A stretch of DNA of 64,000 nt from Mycoplasma sp. CAG:776 (GTDB lineage Bacteria; Bacillota_I; Bacilli_A; RF39; UBA660): assembly GCA_000438195.1 (NCBI GenBank), contig FR903076.1, positions 133,879-197,878 on the forward strand, in the 5' to 3' direction. Position numbers and translations under genes: made by a program. Below are positions 43,720-52,383 of the stretch, in pieces (the first letter of the stretch is position 1; each line of letters opens with the position of its first letter). The notes beneath the pieces are model-generated. The model was not told the DNA's origin. It worked only from the letters and a program-made list of their open reading frames with translations, and ran no database searches.

Positions 43720-46020
43720 ATGAAATTTAAAATAACACCAAAAGATGCTTTAATTTTTTGTTTATACTGTTTATTATTATTATATTTATGTGCAATCGCT
43801 GTTTTAAATTTCTCATCATTTATTAATGAAGGAGAATTTTACGGCTTACTCCCATTTAAAGCTTTTACAAGTGATTACATTGTGATAACTTTATTTATGT
43901 TTGTCATTGCTCTAATTTTAATATTTACAAGCGTTTCTTCTTATATTTTTAATAAAGAAAAAGGGAAAGGTATTGGCATAAAAATTGGTGAAAAACAAGA
44001 AAGTGGTTATGCAAGGTGGAGTACAGATAAAGAAATTAAAAACGATACTAATATAGCTAAGGTAGATCCTAAAGCTGATACTTTAAATGCTGCCGGAATT
44101 CCATTAATTAATAATGGTAAAGAAATATGGGTAGATAACGGAGAATATCATAATTTAGTTATTGGTTCAACAGGATCAGGTAAAACACAAACCATTGTAA
44201 AGCCAATGGTAAACTTATTAGCCAAAAAAGGCGAATCCATGATTATTACCGATCCTAAAGGTGAAATTTATAAATATGCTGCAACAGCTTTAAAAGAAAG
44301 AGGATACAAAATAATAGTTTTAAATTTTAGAGAACCAGCTCATGGAAACGCATGGAATCCTCTTACTTTACCATATCGTTATTACAAAGAGGGAAATACA
44401 GATAAATCAACAGAGCTATTAGATGACGTTGCTTTAAATATTTTATATGATCAATCAAAGAAAAATAGTGATTCTGATTTCTGGGAAAAAAGTGCTGCTG
44501 ACTATTTTTCAGGGTTAGCTTTAGGACTATTTTATGATGCTCAAGAAAAAGAAGTAAATTTAAATAGTATTAACTATATGTCTAGTGTAGGTGAAGAGCG
44601 CTATGCCACAAGTAATTATATTAAAGAGTATTTTAATTTAAAAGGAGCTGAATCAAGTCCATATATTTTTGCTTCCAATACCATTAATGCACCAAATGAA
44701 ACAAAGGGTGGTATTTTATCTACCTTTAGACAAAAAATAAGATTATTTTCATCACGTGAGAGTTTAAGTGAAATGCTTGCTTATAGCGATTTTAATATGC
44801 AAGACATCGGTCGCGAAAAAACAGCGGTTTTCATGATTATCCACGATGAAAAGAAAACTTACCATTCTTTAATGACGATTTTTATTAAACAATGCTATGA
44901 AACGCTGATTGATGTTGCTCAAGAAAATGGGGGAAAGCTACCATTTAGAACTAATTTTATCTTAGATGAGTTTGCCAATATGCCACCTTTAAAAGATGTG
45001 GATTCTATGGTTAGTGCAGCTCGTTCGAGAGATATTCGCTTTACTTTTATCATTCAAAACTTTGCTCAATTAAATGATGTTTATGGTAAAGAAGTAGGAG
45101 AAATAATTAAAGGTAACTGTGGTAATTTAGTATACTTAATTTCTACTGAATTAGCAGCTTTAGAAGAAATATCTAAAATGTGTGGAGAGGTAAAATCAAA
45201 AGAGAAAGATAAGACAGCATCTACACCATTAGTAACCGTATCAGATTTACAAAAACTAAAATTATTTGAAGCTATTATTATTCGCTTGCGTAAAAATCCA
45301 TTTAAGACGAAACTTGAACCAGATTTTAAAATGGATTGGGGGATGACAAGAGAAGAAGCTCCATATCCAAATAGAGAGATTAAAAAAATTGAATTATTTG
45401 ATTTAAAGAAATTTGTAACAGAAGAAAAAAGAAAACAAATGATGAATAATTTAGAAAATAATAATCAGGCTCCAAGTCCATTTAGTAGTAATTTTGGTAA
45501 TCCATTTATGTCGGGTACTACAAATCCATTTACTTCTACTCCTATAGGAGCCTCAACTCCAATAGCCTCATCTAATAATATGACTAATCCATTTAATTCA
45601 AATCCAATGTTTAATAAACCAATGAATAGTTTATCTGATATGGATATTGATCAAATGATGAAAGATATAGATAGAAGATTAAAGGAATTAGATGAAGAAG
45701 AAGCAAGACAAAAAGAAGAAATGGAGAAAAAAACAAATCCAATTTCTGATATGGTAACAGAGAAAAAAGAAACATCAAATGTAGATTTACCTAAAGAAAT
45801 ACAAACAGAAAAAACAGTAGCAATGCCTAATACTACTATGCCAAAGGTAGATGAATTATCAAGCGATAATGGCAAAGTAGCAGAGGAAAAAATAGAATTG
45901 CCAAAAGAACAAGAAATGAATTTAAATAAACCAAAGATTAATGTCGATGCTGATAGTATTATTGTAAATGATAATGTAATAACAGATGACGAATTCTTCG
46001 ATGATTTCTTTAACGAATAG
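43720..46020 (+). CDS. VirD4/TraG-type coupling ATPase
   Basis: The 766-residue protein has two N-terminal membrane helices (about 8-30 and 50-75) and an all-alpha/P-loop motor domain: Walker A GSTGSGKTQT (about 147), IITDPKGEIY, and Walker B FILDEFANMPPL (about 415). The C-terminal tail (about 570-766) is low complexity, with repeated NPF, a charged helix and many acidic residues, perhaps for cargo or partner binding. Such ATPases bring substrates to type IV secretion channels. Start: ATG 43720 behind GGGAGGAAAAAT. Confidence 0.88.
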   Translation: MKFKITPKDALIFCLYCLLLLYLCAIAVLNFSSFINEGEFYGLLPFKAFTSDYIVITLFMFVIALILIFTSVSSYIFNKEKGKGIGIKIGEKQESGYARWSTDKEIKNDTNIAKVDPKADTLNAAGIPLINNGKEIWVDNGEYHNLVIGSTGSGKTQTIVKPMVNLLAKKGESMIITDPKGEIYKYAATALKERGYKIIVLNFREPAHGNAWNPLTLPYRYYKEGNTDKSTELLDDVALNILYDQSKKNSDSDFWEKSAADYFSGLALGLFYDAQEKEVNLNSINYMSSVGEERYATSNYIKEYFNLKGAESSPYIFASNTINAPNETKGGILSTFRQKIRLFSSRESLSEMLAYSDFNMQDIGREKTAVFMIIHDEKKTYHSLMTIFIKQCYETLIDVAQENGGKLPFRTNFILDEFANMPPLKDVDSMVSAARSRDIRFTFIIQNFAQLNDVYGKEVGEIIKGNCGNLVYLISTELAALEEISKMCGEVKSKEKDKTASTPLVTVSDLQKLKLFEAIIIRLRKNPFKTKLEPDFKMDWGMTREEAPYPNREIKKIELFDLKKFVTEEKRKQMMNNLENNNQAPSPFSSNFGNPFMSGTTNPFTSTPIGASTPIASSNNMTNPFNSNPMFNKPMNSLSDMDIDQMMKDIDRRLKELDEEEARQKEEMEKKTNPISDMVTEKKETSNVDLPKEIQTEKTVAMPNTTMPKVDELSSDNGKVAEEKIELPKEQEMNLNKPKINVDADSIIVNDNVITDDEFFDDFFNE

Positions 46021-46027
46021 AAATATA

Positions 46028-46058
46028 TAAATCCCATAAACATGAACTTATGGGATTT
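46028..46058 (+). terminator. terminator after the coupling ATPase
   Basis: AATCCCATAA and TTATGGGATT form a perfect stem, followed by TTATT. Confidence 0.85.
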
Positions 46059-46140
46059 TATTATTTTTAGGTTTACATATGTAAATCATAAACATATAAT
46101 CGAAATAACCAATATAACACAAAAATAATTTATTATTTAC

Positions 46141-46729
46141 TTAAATTCTTTTTTTTGATTTATCATTTAAATTTCCTAATTTTTTTCTATTAATAAAATG
46201 AAAATAAAAAAAGGAAGAAATAGAATAAAATATAAAAGATAAAATAGAACCTAATACAATAATAATAAAGAAACATAAAAGGGTAGTAAAAAAAGAACAT
46301 ATACCTAAAATAATTACCCTAGATACAAAAATATAAATAAAATGCCAAAATGATGAAAAATAAGTTAAATCAATAATAAGACTAACGATAAAAGGAATAA
46401 AAATAGAACAAAGTAACATAGAAAAAAATTAATAATAAATAATTTGGGATAGAGAAATGAAAGTGCTTCTAAAAAACCATGCTTCCATTTCCAAATAAAA
46501 CAAACAATACCTATAATAATAGTAATAATAATGCTACATAAAATACTAAAATATTCAATATCAAAATTTTCAAAAGAAAATGCATGAAGAAATAAATTTT
46601 TACAAAAAAAATAATTAACCATTATAGCAAAAATACCAAATACAACACCAAAGAAAATAGTATAAGATTGATGTTTTTTAAACAAATATCTGAATCTGTT
46701 ATGACAGTAGTAATAATAACTTTTTTCAT
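46141..46729 (-). pseudogene. frameshifted polytopic membrane protein gene
   Basis: A gene start on the minus strand is well formed at 46729 (GCGAGGTTTAT before ATG, MKKVIITTVITDS), but its frame breaks near 46685. The coding sense continues in a second frame (46685-46365) and then in a third (46419-46141). The second break falls at a T7 run. All parts are strongly hydrophobic, predicting about six helices in an original protein of roughly 190 residues. Two separate overlapping genes are possible but less likely, as the internal starts lack ribosome-binding sites. Function unknown. Confidence 0.5.
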
Positions 46730-46838
46730 ATAAACCTCGCTAAAAATTATTATAACATATATTTTCTTTTTTCTCAAAAACAGAGACAAATGTATTAAAC
46801 CAAATTTCTTTTTTACATATACTAAATTAGTGATGTAT

Positions 46839-47096
46839 ATGAAAAGATTAAATATAAAAGACTATTATAAAAATATGGGAACGTTAATAGATATAGAACA
46901 TCCTTTAGATTATGCTAGCTATCATCACCCTGATAGCATTAACATTCCCTATGAAAAATTATTATTAAACTATAAAGCTTTACTAAATAAAGATGAAAAA
47001 TACTTTATTGTTTGTAGTAAGGGAACTAAATCCAGAAAAGCCGTAAGTATATTAGAATTCTATGGCTATGATGTAACCCAAATGAGTTATGAATGA
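46839..47096 (+). CDS. single-domain rhodanese-like protein
   Basis: The 85-residue protein has the rhodanese pattern: IDIEHPLDYASYHHPDSINIP, then the active-site loop IVCSKGTKSRKAV with the sulfur-carrying Cys near 64, and EFYGYDVTQM. It is shorter than typical (about 100). It may carry persulfide sulfur. The start is uncertain among 46830, 46833 and 46839; I use 46839. It ends in TGA one base from the converging XRE gene. Confidence 0.8.
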   Translation: MKRLNIKDYYKNMGTLIDIEHPLDYASYHHPDSINIPYEKLLLNYKALLNKDEKYFIVCSKGTKSRKAVSILEFYGYDVTQMSYE

Positions 47097-47097
47097 T

Positions 47098-47553
47098 TTA
47101 AGGAAGATATTTTGGATTGTCAACTTTACCTAAAAGATAATCAGCACTAAGATGAAATTTCAAACAAATAGTGTAAAGAAAAGGGGTAGCAATCAAATAT
47201 CTTCCTTTTTCATAATCAGCAATCACCGATTGGGTAGTATTAAGAATAGAAGCAAGCTTTAATTGAGTTAATTTATGTTCTTTTCTAATTTCTTTAAGTC
47301 TCAATCCGGATTTAACTTTATCTAACCTTTTTATAGTATTATTGTATTTCCTTATTTCAGTAAAACTAAAAACATAATCTATTGATACATCAAAAATATT
47401 AGTCAAATTCCAAAGATGTTTAGAAGGAATGATACTATTTTGTAGTTCATATTCTTTATAAGTGCTACGATTAATATTTAGAAAACTTGCTATCTGCTCT
47501 TGAGTTAATTGTTTAGAAATTCTAATTGTTTTAAGTTTATTTCCATAATTCAT
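47098..47553 (-). CDS. regulator with two XRE-type HTH domains, divergent from lectin-like gene
   Basis: The 151-residue protein has two tandem helix-turn-helix domains (about 5-60, QLTQEQIASFLNINRSTYKE; about 80-140, LTQLKLASILNTTQSVIADY). It resembles the tandem-HTH protein at 36064 and shares an upstream motif with it. It starts at 47553 behind ATGGTGAAGAACA. It is divergent to the lectin-like gene at 47740, whose promoter carries a perfect palindrome, so it is the natural candidate repressor. Confidence 0.82.
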   Translation of the reverse strand: MNYGNKLKTIRISKQLTQEQIASFLNINRSTYKEYELQNSIIPSKHLWNLTNIFDVSIDYVFSFTEIRKYNNTIKRLDKVKSGLRLKEIRKEHKLTQLKLASILNTTQSVIADYEKGRYLIATPFLYTICLKFHLSADYLLGKVDNPKYLP

Positions 47554-47626
47554 TGTTCTTCACCATAACAATTGTCGCATTTATTGAAAAGAAAAAAATA
47601 TAATGGCTAATATGCCGATATTTTTC

Positions 47627-47655
47627 TTGACTTTTGAACTAGTTCAAATTATAAT
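47627..47655 (+). promoter_or_regulatory. promoter with a 16-bp palindromic operator in the spacer
   Basis: TTGACT (47627-47632) and TATAAT (47650-47655) are 17 bases apart. TTTGAACTAGTTCAAA (47633-47648) fills almost the whole spacer and is a perfect palindrome. A repressor bound here would block RNA polymerase at the lectin-like gene 47740. The adjacent divergent XRE protein is the likely binder. Confidence 0.8.
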
Positions 47656-47739
47656 TTGAATATAAGCTAGGAAACTCATCATAGCTTATATAAATAAAAA
47701 AATAAATGAAGGTATACTTCACAGAAAGAGAGCTAAGAT

Positions 47740-49047
47740 ATGAAATTTGAAATAATAAGGAAAAGCCATTTAAAAAGAAATATTATCATAGGAGTAGTAT
47801 GTATAGCAATTATTAGTGCCATAGTACTAAATTTTACAAGAGCAAAATATCGAACCACTCAAAGTATTCCATTAGTGAATGGAACAATTAACTATGCACC
47901 ATATGATTTAAAGATGGTAGCAATGTATCAAGAAGAAGATGGAGAATATAAAAGTATAGATACAGTACCAACAAGTGGATATAGTTTAAATGAAGAAAAA
48001 AGTTATTGTGAAATTAATAATGCAAAGGATAATACTGTGTCAATGGAATATAAAAATGGTAAAGTATATATAGGAGTAACTAAAAAAGGAACAAAATGCT
48101 ATTTATATTTTGATAAACAAATATTGGCCAAAGATACAATATTAGCAAATAGTAAAGTAAATGAAGGTACACCAGATTTTAGCAAAACAGCAACAACGGA
48201 TGAAGGAATATATAAAGCTGAAGATGATTGGGGAGAAAGTTACTATTTTAGAGGAGCAGTAACAAATAATTATGTAAAATTTGCCGGATTCTACTGGAGA
48301 ATCATCAGGATCAATGGCGATGGAAGTATTCGTTTAATTTATGATGGAACTAGTTTGCATAATAATGGCGAATCATCTAATGATAAACAAATCATATCCA
48401 ATGTTTTTAATAATTCTTATCAGCAAAATGAATATGTAGGATATATATATACATTAGATCAAGTGCATGGATTAGATACAGAAAGCCAAGTCAAAAAAGC
48501 ACTAGATAGTTGGTATAAAACAAATATTATGAACGAAAACTATGAAAATAAAATTAGTACAGAAGTAGGATTTTGTGGAGATCGAGAACCAAGTACAAAC
48601 CAAACAGCAATTAATGGATCTGGTGGGATTGGAAGTGCTGTCACTTATTACGGTTCATATATAAGACTTATAACTAATAAAACTCCAACCTTAAAATGTA
48701 CGAATAAGGAGGATTTATATACATCAAAAGAAAGTAAAAAAGGTAACAACATTTTAACTTATCCAATCGGACTCATCACAGCAGACGAAGTTTCTATGGC
48801 CGGAGGAGTATTTGATATTGATAATACTAATTATTATCTATATTCTAATTCATATTGGACCATGACTCCGCGTTACTTCAACGGCGCTCTTGCATATGTA
48901 TTTCTGATATCTTCAACTGGCAATTTGAATGGAGTAGGAGTAGCAGGTCATTCGCATGGAGTACGCCCCGTAATAAACTTGTCAAATGATGTTGAGATAA
49001 AAAGTGGAAACGGAACTATTTCTGCACCATATGAAATTTCAGATTAA
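47740..49047 (+). CDS. surface protein with C-type-lectin-like variable C-terminus (copy 2)
   Basis: The 435-residue paralogue of the protein at 4800 has the same layout: N-terminal membrane segment after LKRN, Cys-containing N-domain, DDWGESYYFRG, WRIIRINGDGSIRLIY, VGFCGDRE, GLITADEVSMAGG, YWTMTP, GVRPVINL and a shared NGT..PYEI ending. Between YWTM and VRPV (48856-48966) the two proteins differ at most positions and in length by two residues, while flanks match. This segment is richer in G/C (CGC, CCG, GGC codons) than the rest of the gene. Start: ATG 47740 behind AAGAGAGCTAAGAT. Confidence 0.75.
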   Translation: MKFEIIRKSHLKRNIIIGVVCIAIISAIVLNFTRAKYRTTQSIPLVNGTINYAPYDLKMVAMYQEEDGEYKSIDTVPTSGYSLNEEKSYCEINNAKDNTVSMEYKNGKVYIGVTKKGTKCYLYFDKQILAKDTILANSKVNEGTPDFSKTATTDEGIYKAEDDWGESYYFRGAVTNNYVKFAGFYWRIIRINGDGSIRLIYDGTSLHNNGESSNDKQIISNVFNNSYQQNEYVGYIYTLDQVHGLDTESQVKKALDSWYKTNIMNENYENKISTEVGFCGDREPSTNQTAINGSGGIGSAVTYYGSYIRLITNKTPTLKCTNKEDLYTSKESKKGNNILTYPIGLITADEVSMAGGVFDIDNTNYYLYSNSYWTMTPRYFNGALAYVFLISSTGNLNGVGVAGHSHGVRPVINLSNDVEIKSGNGTISAPYEISD

Positions 49048-49132
49048 AAAACTAAGTCAATCAACATAAAATTATTCAAAAATACAATGAAGATATATAT
49101 TTACAATATATACTTAAAGTTGTATTTTTTTC

Positions 49133-49187
49133 TTGCTAAAAAATATATTTCGTGGTATATTATAACTGTATTAGTACATATAATACA
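49133..49187 (+). promoter_or_regulatory. promoter and YtrA-type operator of the ABC operon
   Basis: TTGCTA (49133-49138), a 17-base spacer and TATATT (49156-49161) form the promoter. TGTATTA (49167-49173) and TAATACA (49181-49187) form an inverted repeat at the transcription start. This resembles sites of YtrA-type GntR repressors, and the operon's last gene is such a protein. Confidence 0.7.
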
Positions 49188-49203
49188 ATAAAGGAGGAAG
49201 AAA

Positions 49204-50103
49204 ATGATTGAGATTAGTAATTTATCTAAAAGTTTTGACAACAAGAATTATGTATTAGAAAATCTAAATTGCAAAATAAAAGACAACGCAATTTATGGTT
49301 TAGTAGGAGCAAACGGAGCAGGTAAATCAACACTTTTACGTCTTATCAATAGTATTTATACAGCAAATGAAGGAAAAATTTTGATCGATAATCAAAATGC
49401 GTATGATAATGAAACATTAAAACAAGAAATGGTATTTGTGCCAGATGACTTATATTTTTATCCTGGATATACTTTAATGGATATGGCAGAGTATCATAAA
49501 TCTTTATATCACAATTTTGATATGAATTTTGTGATTAATACAGCCAATACTTTAAAATTAAATCCCAATGTAAAAATTAGTAATTTTTCCAAAGGAATGA
49601 AAAGACAATGTGCTTTAATTTGTGCTTTAGCGACGAATGCTAAATATCTGTTTTTTGATGAAACATTTGATGGCTTAGATCCCGTAGTACGAAATTATTT
49701 TAAAAAGTTATTATCTGATGCCATGTCTAAAAAAGATACGACAATTATTATGACAAGTCATAATTTAAGAGAATTAGAAGATATTTGTGATAACTTAGGT
49801 TTATTATATAAGGGCAATATTTTATTTGAAAGTGATATAGATACTTTAAAAACCAATATGTTTAAAGTGCAAATATCCTTAAAACAAGATTTTGACAAAA
49901 ATACATTTAAAAAGCTCAAAATCTTATCTTATAAAAAAGTAGGAAGTGTAGCCACTCTAATTATCAATGAAGAAGGGCATGATAGTAGAAAATATTTAGA
50001 GAGTTTAAAACCCATAATATTAGACTACTTACCACTTACCTTAGAAGAAGTATTTATATATCAAATGGAGGCGTTAGGATATGAATTTGAAAGCATTCTT
50101 TAA
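49204..50103 (+). CDS. ABC transporter ATP-binding protein
   Basis: The 299-residue ATPase has Walker A VGANGAGKSTLLR (about 36-46), the signature in ISNFSKGMKRQ (about 133) and Walker B KYLFFDETFDGLDP (about 155), then a C-terminal extension. The signature reads FSKGMKR rather than LSGGQ, as in YtrB/CcmA-like exporters. It starts behind AAGGAGGAAGAAA. It overlaps the permease by 23 bases. With the YtrA-like regulator this suggests a cell-envelope or peptide-related exporter. The substrate is unknown. Confidence 0.9.
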   Translation: MIEISNLSKSFDNKNYVLENLNCKIKDNAIYGLVGANGAGKSTLLRLINSIYTANEGKILIDNQNAYDNETLKQEMVFVPDDLYFYPGYTLMDMAEYHKSLYHNFDMNFVINTANTLKLNPNVKISNFSKGMKRQCALICALATNAKYLFFDETFDGLDPVVRNYFKKLLSDAMSKKDTTIIMTSHNLRELEDICDNLGLLYKGNILFESDIDTLKTNMFKVQISLKQDFDKNTFKKLKILSYKKVGSVATLIINEEGHDSRKYLESLKPIILDYLPLTLEEVFIYQMEALGYEFESIL

Positions 50104-52039
50104 TATGAATTTTTTTAAAGAAAATATAAAAAAGTCTAAAGGACTACTAGCATTTCTTTTAGGAATAATCCCTATTATTAATATAATTATATTAATTATT
50201 CTTTTAACAGGTAATGAAGGAATATTAGTAGATTTTAACACTCTAAGTTTCATAACTTATGCCGGAATTATATTTGTTCCTTTATCATTATCAATCACTT
50301 TATTTAGTTTTATTTTTAAGAAAAAAAGTGTTGATTTTGTTATGTCTAAACCAATTAATCGAAAAAGTATTTATTTTACAAATACTTTAGGTGGAATATT
50401 CATTCTTTTGATATTTACTTTAATAAACACTTTAATATTTGGTTTATTCAATTTAATATTTTCTAGTTTAACAATTCCTTTTGCTTTATTATTAGACTAT
50501 TTTATTTTTTGGTTTATATCTTATGTGTTTATGTTTATTGTAACGAACTTAGCAATTGTAATATCAGGAAATCTAATAACAAGTTTTGTTGTATTAATGA
50601 TTATTGTATTCTTAGTACCATATTTAAATTATTTACAATATTTTTCTTTTGACTATCATAGCAATTATAACTATATAACTTGTACAGAAGATACCTGTAA
50701 ACCAGAAAACTATTATTGTTATGGTGACACTGAATGTGAAAAACATATGTTAGATAATGAATATGAATTAGAATATACCAAAATAATGAATTATAATTTT
50801 ATTGCACCTTTAATGACGGGAAATAATATTGAAAGTTCTACCATGTATAATTCAATTAGTTTAGTAAAAATGCTTATTTTAAGTTTTGTTTATGGAACAG
50901 TAGGTTACTTTATATTTAAGAAAAGAAAAATGGAAAATAACGAAACAAGTTTTAAAAATGCTTTTGCTCATTATTTAGTAAAAGGAATTACATTATTCCC
51001 AGTATGTTTTGTAACCTATGCTATTATAAGAAGTACAAATGGAATAGGATGGCTAATATCTATTGTTGGAATTATCATTTATTCTATTATTTATGATTTA
51101 ATAACGAGAAAAGAAATTTTTAAATTAGGAAAATCTCTAATAATTAGTTTACTTTTATTCTTCTTATATACTGGTATATATACAGTTAACTTCCAAATTT
51201 TAGATAGTAAAGAACATGTCATAAAAAAAGTCGACAGTATTATTTATGAAGAAGTAAAAATAACAGATCAAGATTTGATTAATGAAGTAATTAAAGCAAC
51301 TTTAAATAAAACTATTGAACAAATGAATTCTTCTTTATATGTAACTTTAATAGATGGAAGCAATAAATATGAAGTTAGATTAGATATTCCAGAATCTTTA
51401 TATAAAAAATTAGAACAAAAGGTTAAAGAAAAAGAAAGAGTAACAATGAAAAATATGAATTATAATAACATAAATTATATAGAATATTGTAATTTTTCTA
51501 TTCCGGTAACTAAAGAAATAAAAAAAATAATTCAAGATAATATAGATAAATTAGATAGCTTTGATATAAATGATGTAACGAATAATGAAGTATTGTATTT
51601 ATATAGTTATAAAAATCACAAATATGAAAAAGCAAGTATTCCTGTTAAATTAACAGAAGAATTATATAAAAAAGTAATTGATTATCAAAATAAAGATTTT
51701 ATAAACTATATAACAACCACAAAATATGATTTATATTTTAGTCCACACTACTATGCTGAAGAAGTTTTTACAGACGAAGATATTTATGTATTTGATTATG
51801 TAATTAATAGTAACTTAAATGCCTTTATTAATTATTTACAAAATGATAATGAAATAGATTTAACGAAAGAAAGTATGAGTATCCAAACCTATTATAATCG
51901 TTCATATAATGTAACAATAAATAACGTTGAAAAATTCCAAAAAGAATTTGAACAATATAAAGAAAACGTAAAAGAAAATATTGAATATCAAAATTTAATA
52001 AAACAGTATGAGGAGCAGGGGGAACTCTATGAATATTAA
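50081..52039 (+). CDS. ABC-2-type permease with large extracytoplasmic domain
   Basis: The 652-residue protein has about six N-terminal membrane helices (within 20-300), broken by a loop with four Cys (TCTEDTCKPENYYCYGDTEC). Three to four more helices lie near 300-375. A soluble region of about 270 residues follows, rich in Lys, Asp and Tyr. This layout fits permeases of the YtrC/D-like group. It is translated with the ATPase (GGAGG within that gene) and overlaps the GntR gene by 11 bases. Confidence 0.8.
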   Translation: MNLKAFFNMNFFKENIKKSKGLLAFLLGIIPIINIIILIILLTGNEGILVDFNTLSFITYAGIIFVPLSLSITLFSFIFKKKSVDFVMSKPINRKSIYFTNTLGGIFILLIFTLINTLIFGLFNLIFSSLTIPFALLLDYFIFWFISYVFMFIVTNLAIVISGNLITSFVVLMIIVFLVPYLNYLQYFSFDYHSNYNYITCTEDTCKPENYYCYGDTECEKHMLDNEYELEYTKIMNYNFIAPLMTGNNIESSTMYNSISLVKMLILSFVYGTVGYFIFKKRKMENNETSFKNAFAHYLVKGITLFPVCFVTYAIIRSTNGIGWLISIVGIIIYSIIYDLITRKEIFKLGKSLIISLLLFFLYTGIYTVNFQILDSKEHVIKKVDSIIYEEVKITDQDLINEVIKATLNKTIEQMNSSLYVTLIDGSNKYEVRLDIPESLYKKLEQKVKEKERVTMKNMNYNNINYIEYCNFSIPVTKEIKKIIQDNIDKLDSFDINDVTNNEVLYLYSYKNHKYEKASIPVKLTEELYKKVIDYQNKDFINYITTTKYDLYFSPHYYAEEVFTDEDIYVFDYVINSNLNAFINYLQNDNEIDLTKESMSIQTYYNRSYNVTINNVEKFQKEFEQYKENVKENIEYQNLIKQYEEQGELYEY

Positions 52040-52382
52040 TATTGATTATTCAAAAAGAGAGCCGATATATGAACAAATAGTAAAAGAAGTAGAAAAGCAA
52101 ATAACACTAGGTATTTTAGAACCAGGATATCAAGTACCTAGTGTTCGCACTTTAGCTTATGATTTAGGAATTAATCCTAATACGGTAAAAAAAGCTTATG
52201 ATATTTTAGAAGAAAATGGACTAATTATTTCTAAATCTACCAAAGGAACATTTATTAGCGATAACATTAAAAAAGCGAAAGAGTTAAAAATAGAAGAATT
52301 ATTTCAAAAGTTAAATGATATAAAAAAAGAATTAGAAAATTATGGATTAACCAAGGAAGAGATTATAAAAAGGATGAAGTAA
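52029..52382 (+). CDS. GntR-family (YtrA-type) repressor
   Basis: The 117-residue protein has a winged helix at about 8-75 (REPIYEQIVKEVEKQITLG, then PSVRTLAYDLGINPNTVKKAYDIL) and a short helical dimerisation tail, the length typical of YtrA. It likely represses its own operon through the inverted repeat at 49167-49187. Start: ATG 52029 behind GCAGGGGGAACTCT. The glycosyltransferase gene begins one base after its stop. Confidence 0.9.
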   Translation: MNINIDYSKREPIYEQIVKEVEKQITLGILEPGYQVPSVRTLAYDLGINPNTVKKAYDILEENGLIISKSTKGTFISDNIKKAKELKIEELFQKLNDIKKELENYGLTKEEIIKRMK

Positions 52383-52383
52383 A

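Noticed and set aside
49204..52382. ABC operon as a bacitracin/lantibiotic immunity (BceAB-like) system
   Set aside because: The regulator is YtrA-like GntR, not a two-component system, and the permease lacks the ten-helix BceB layout; the substrate is left open.
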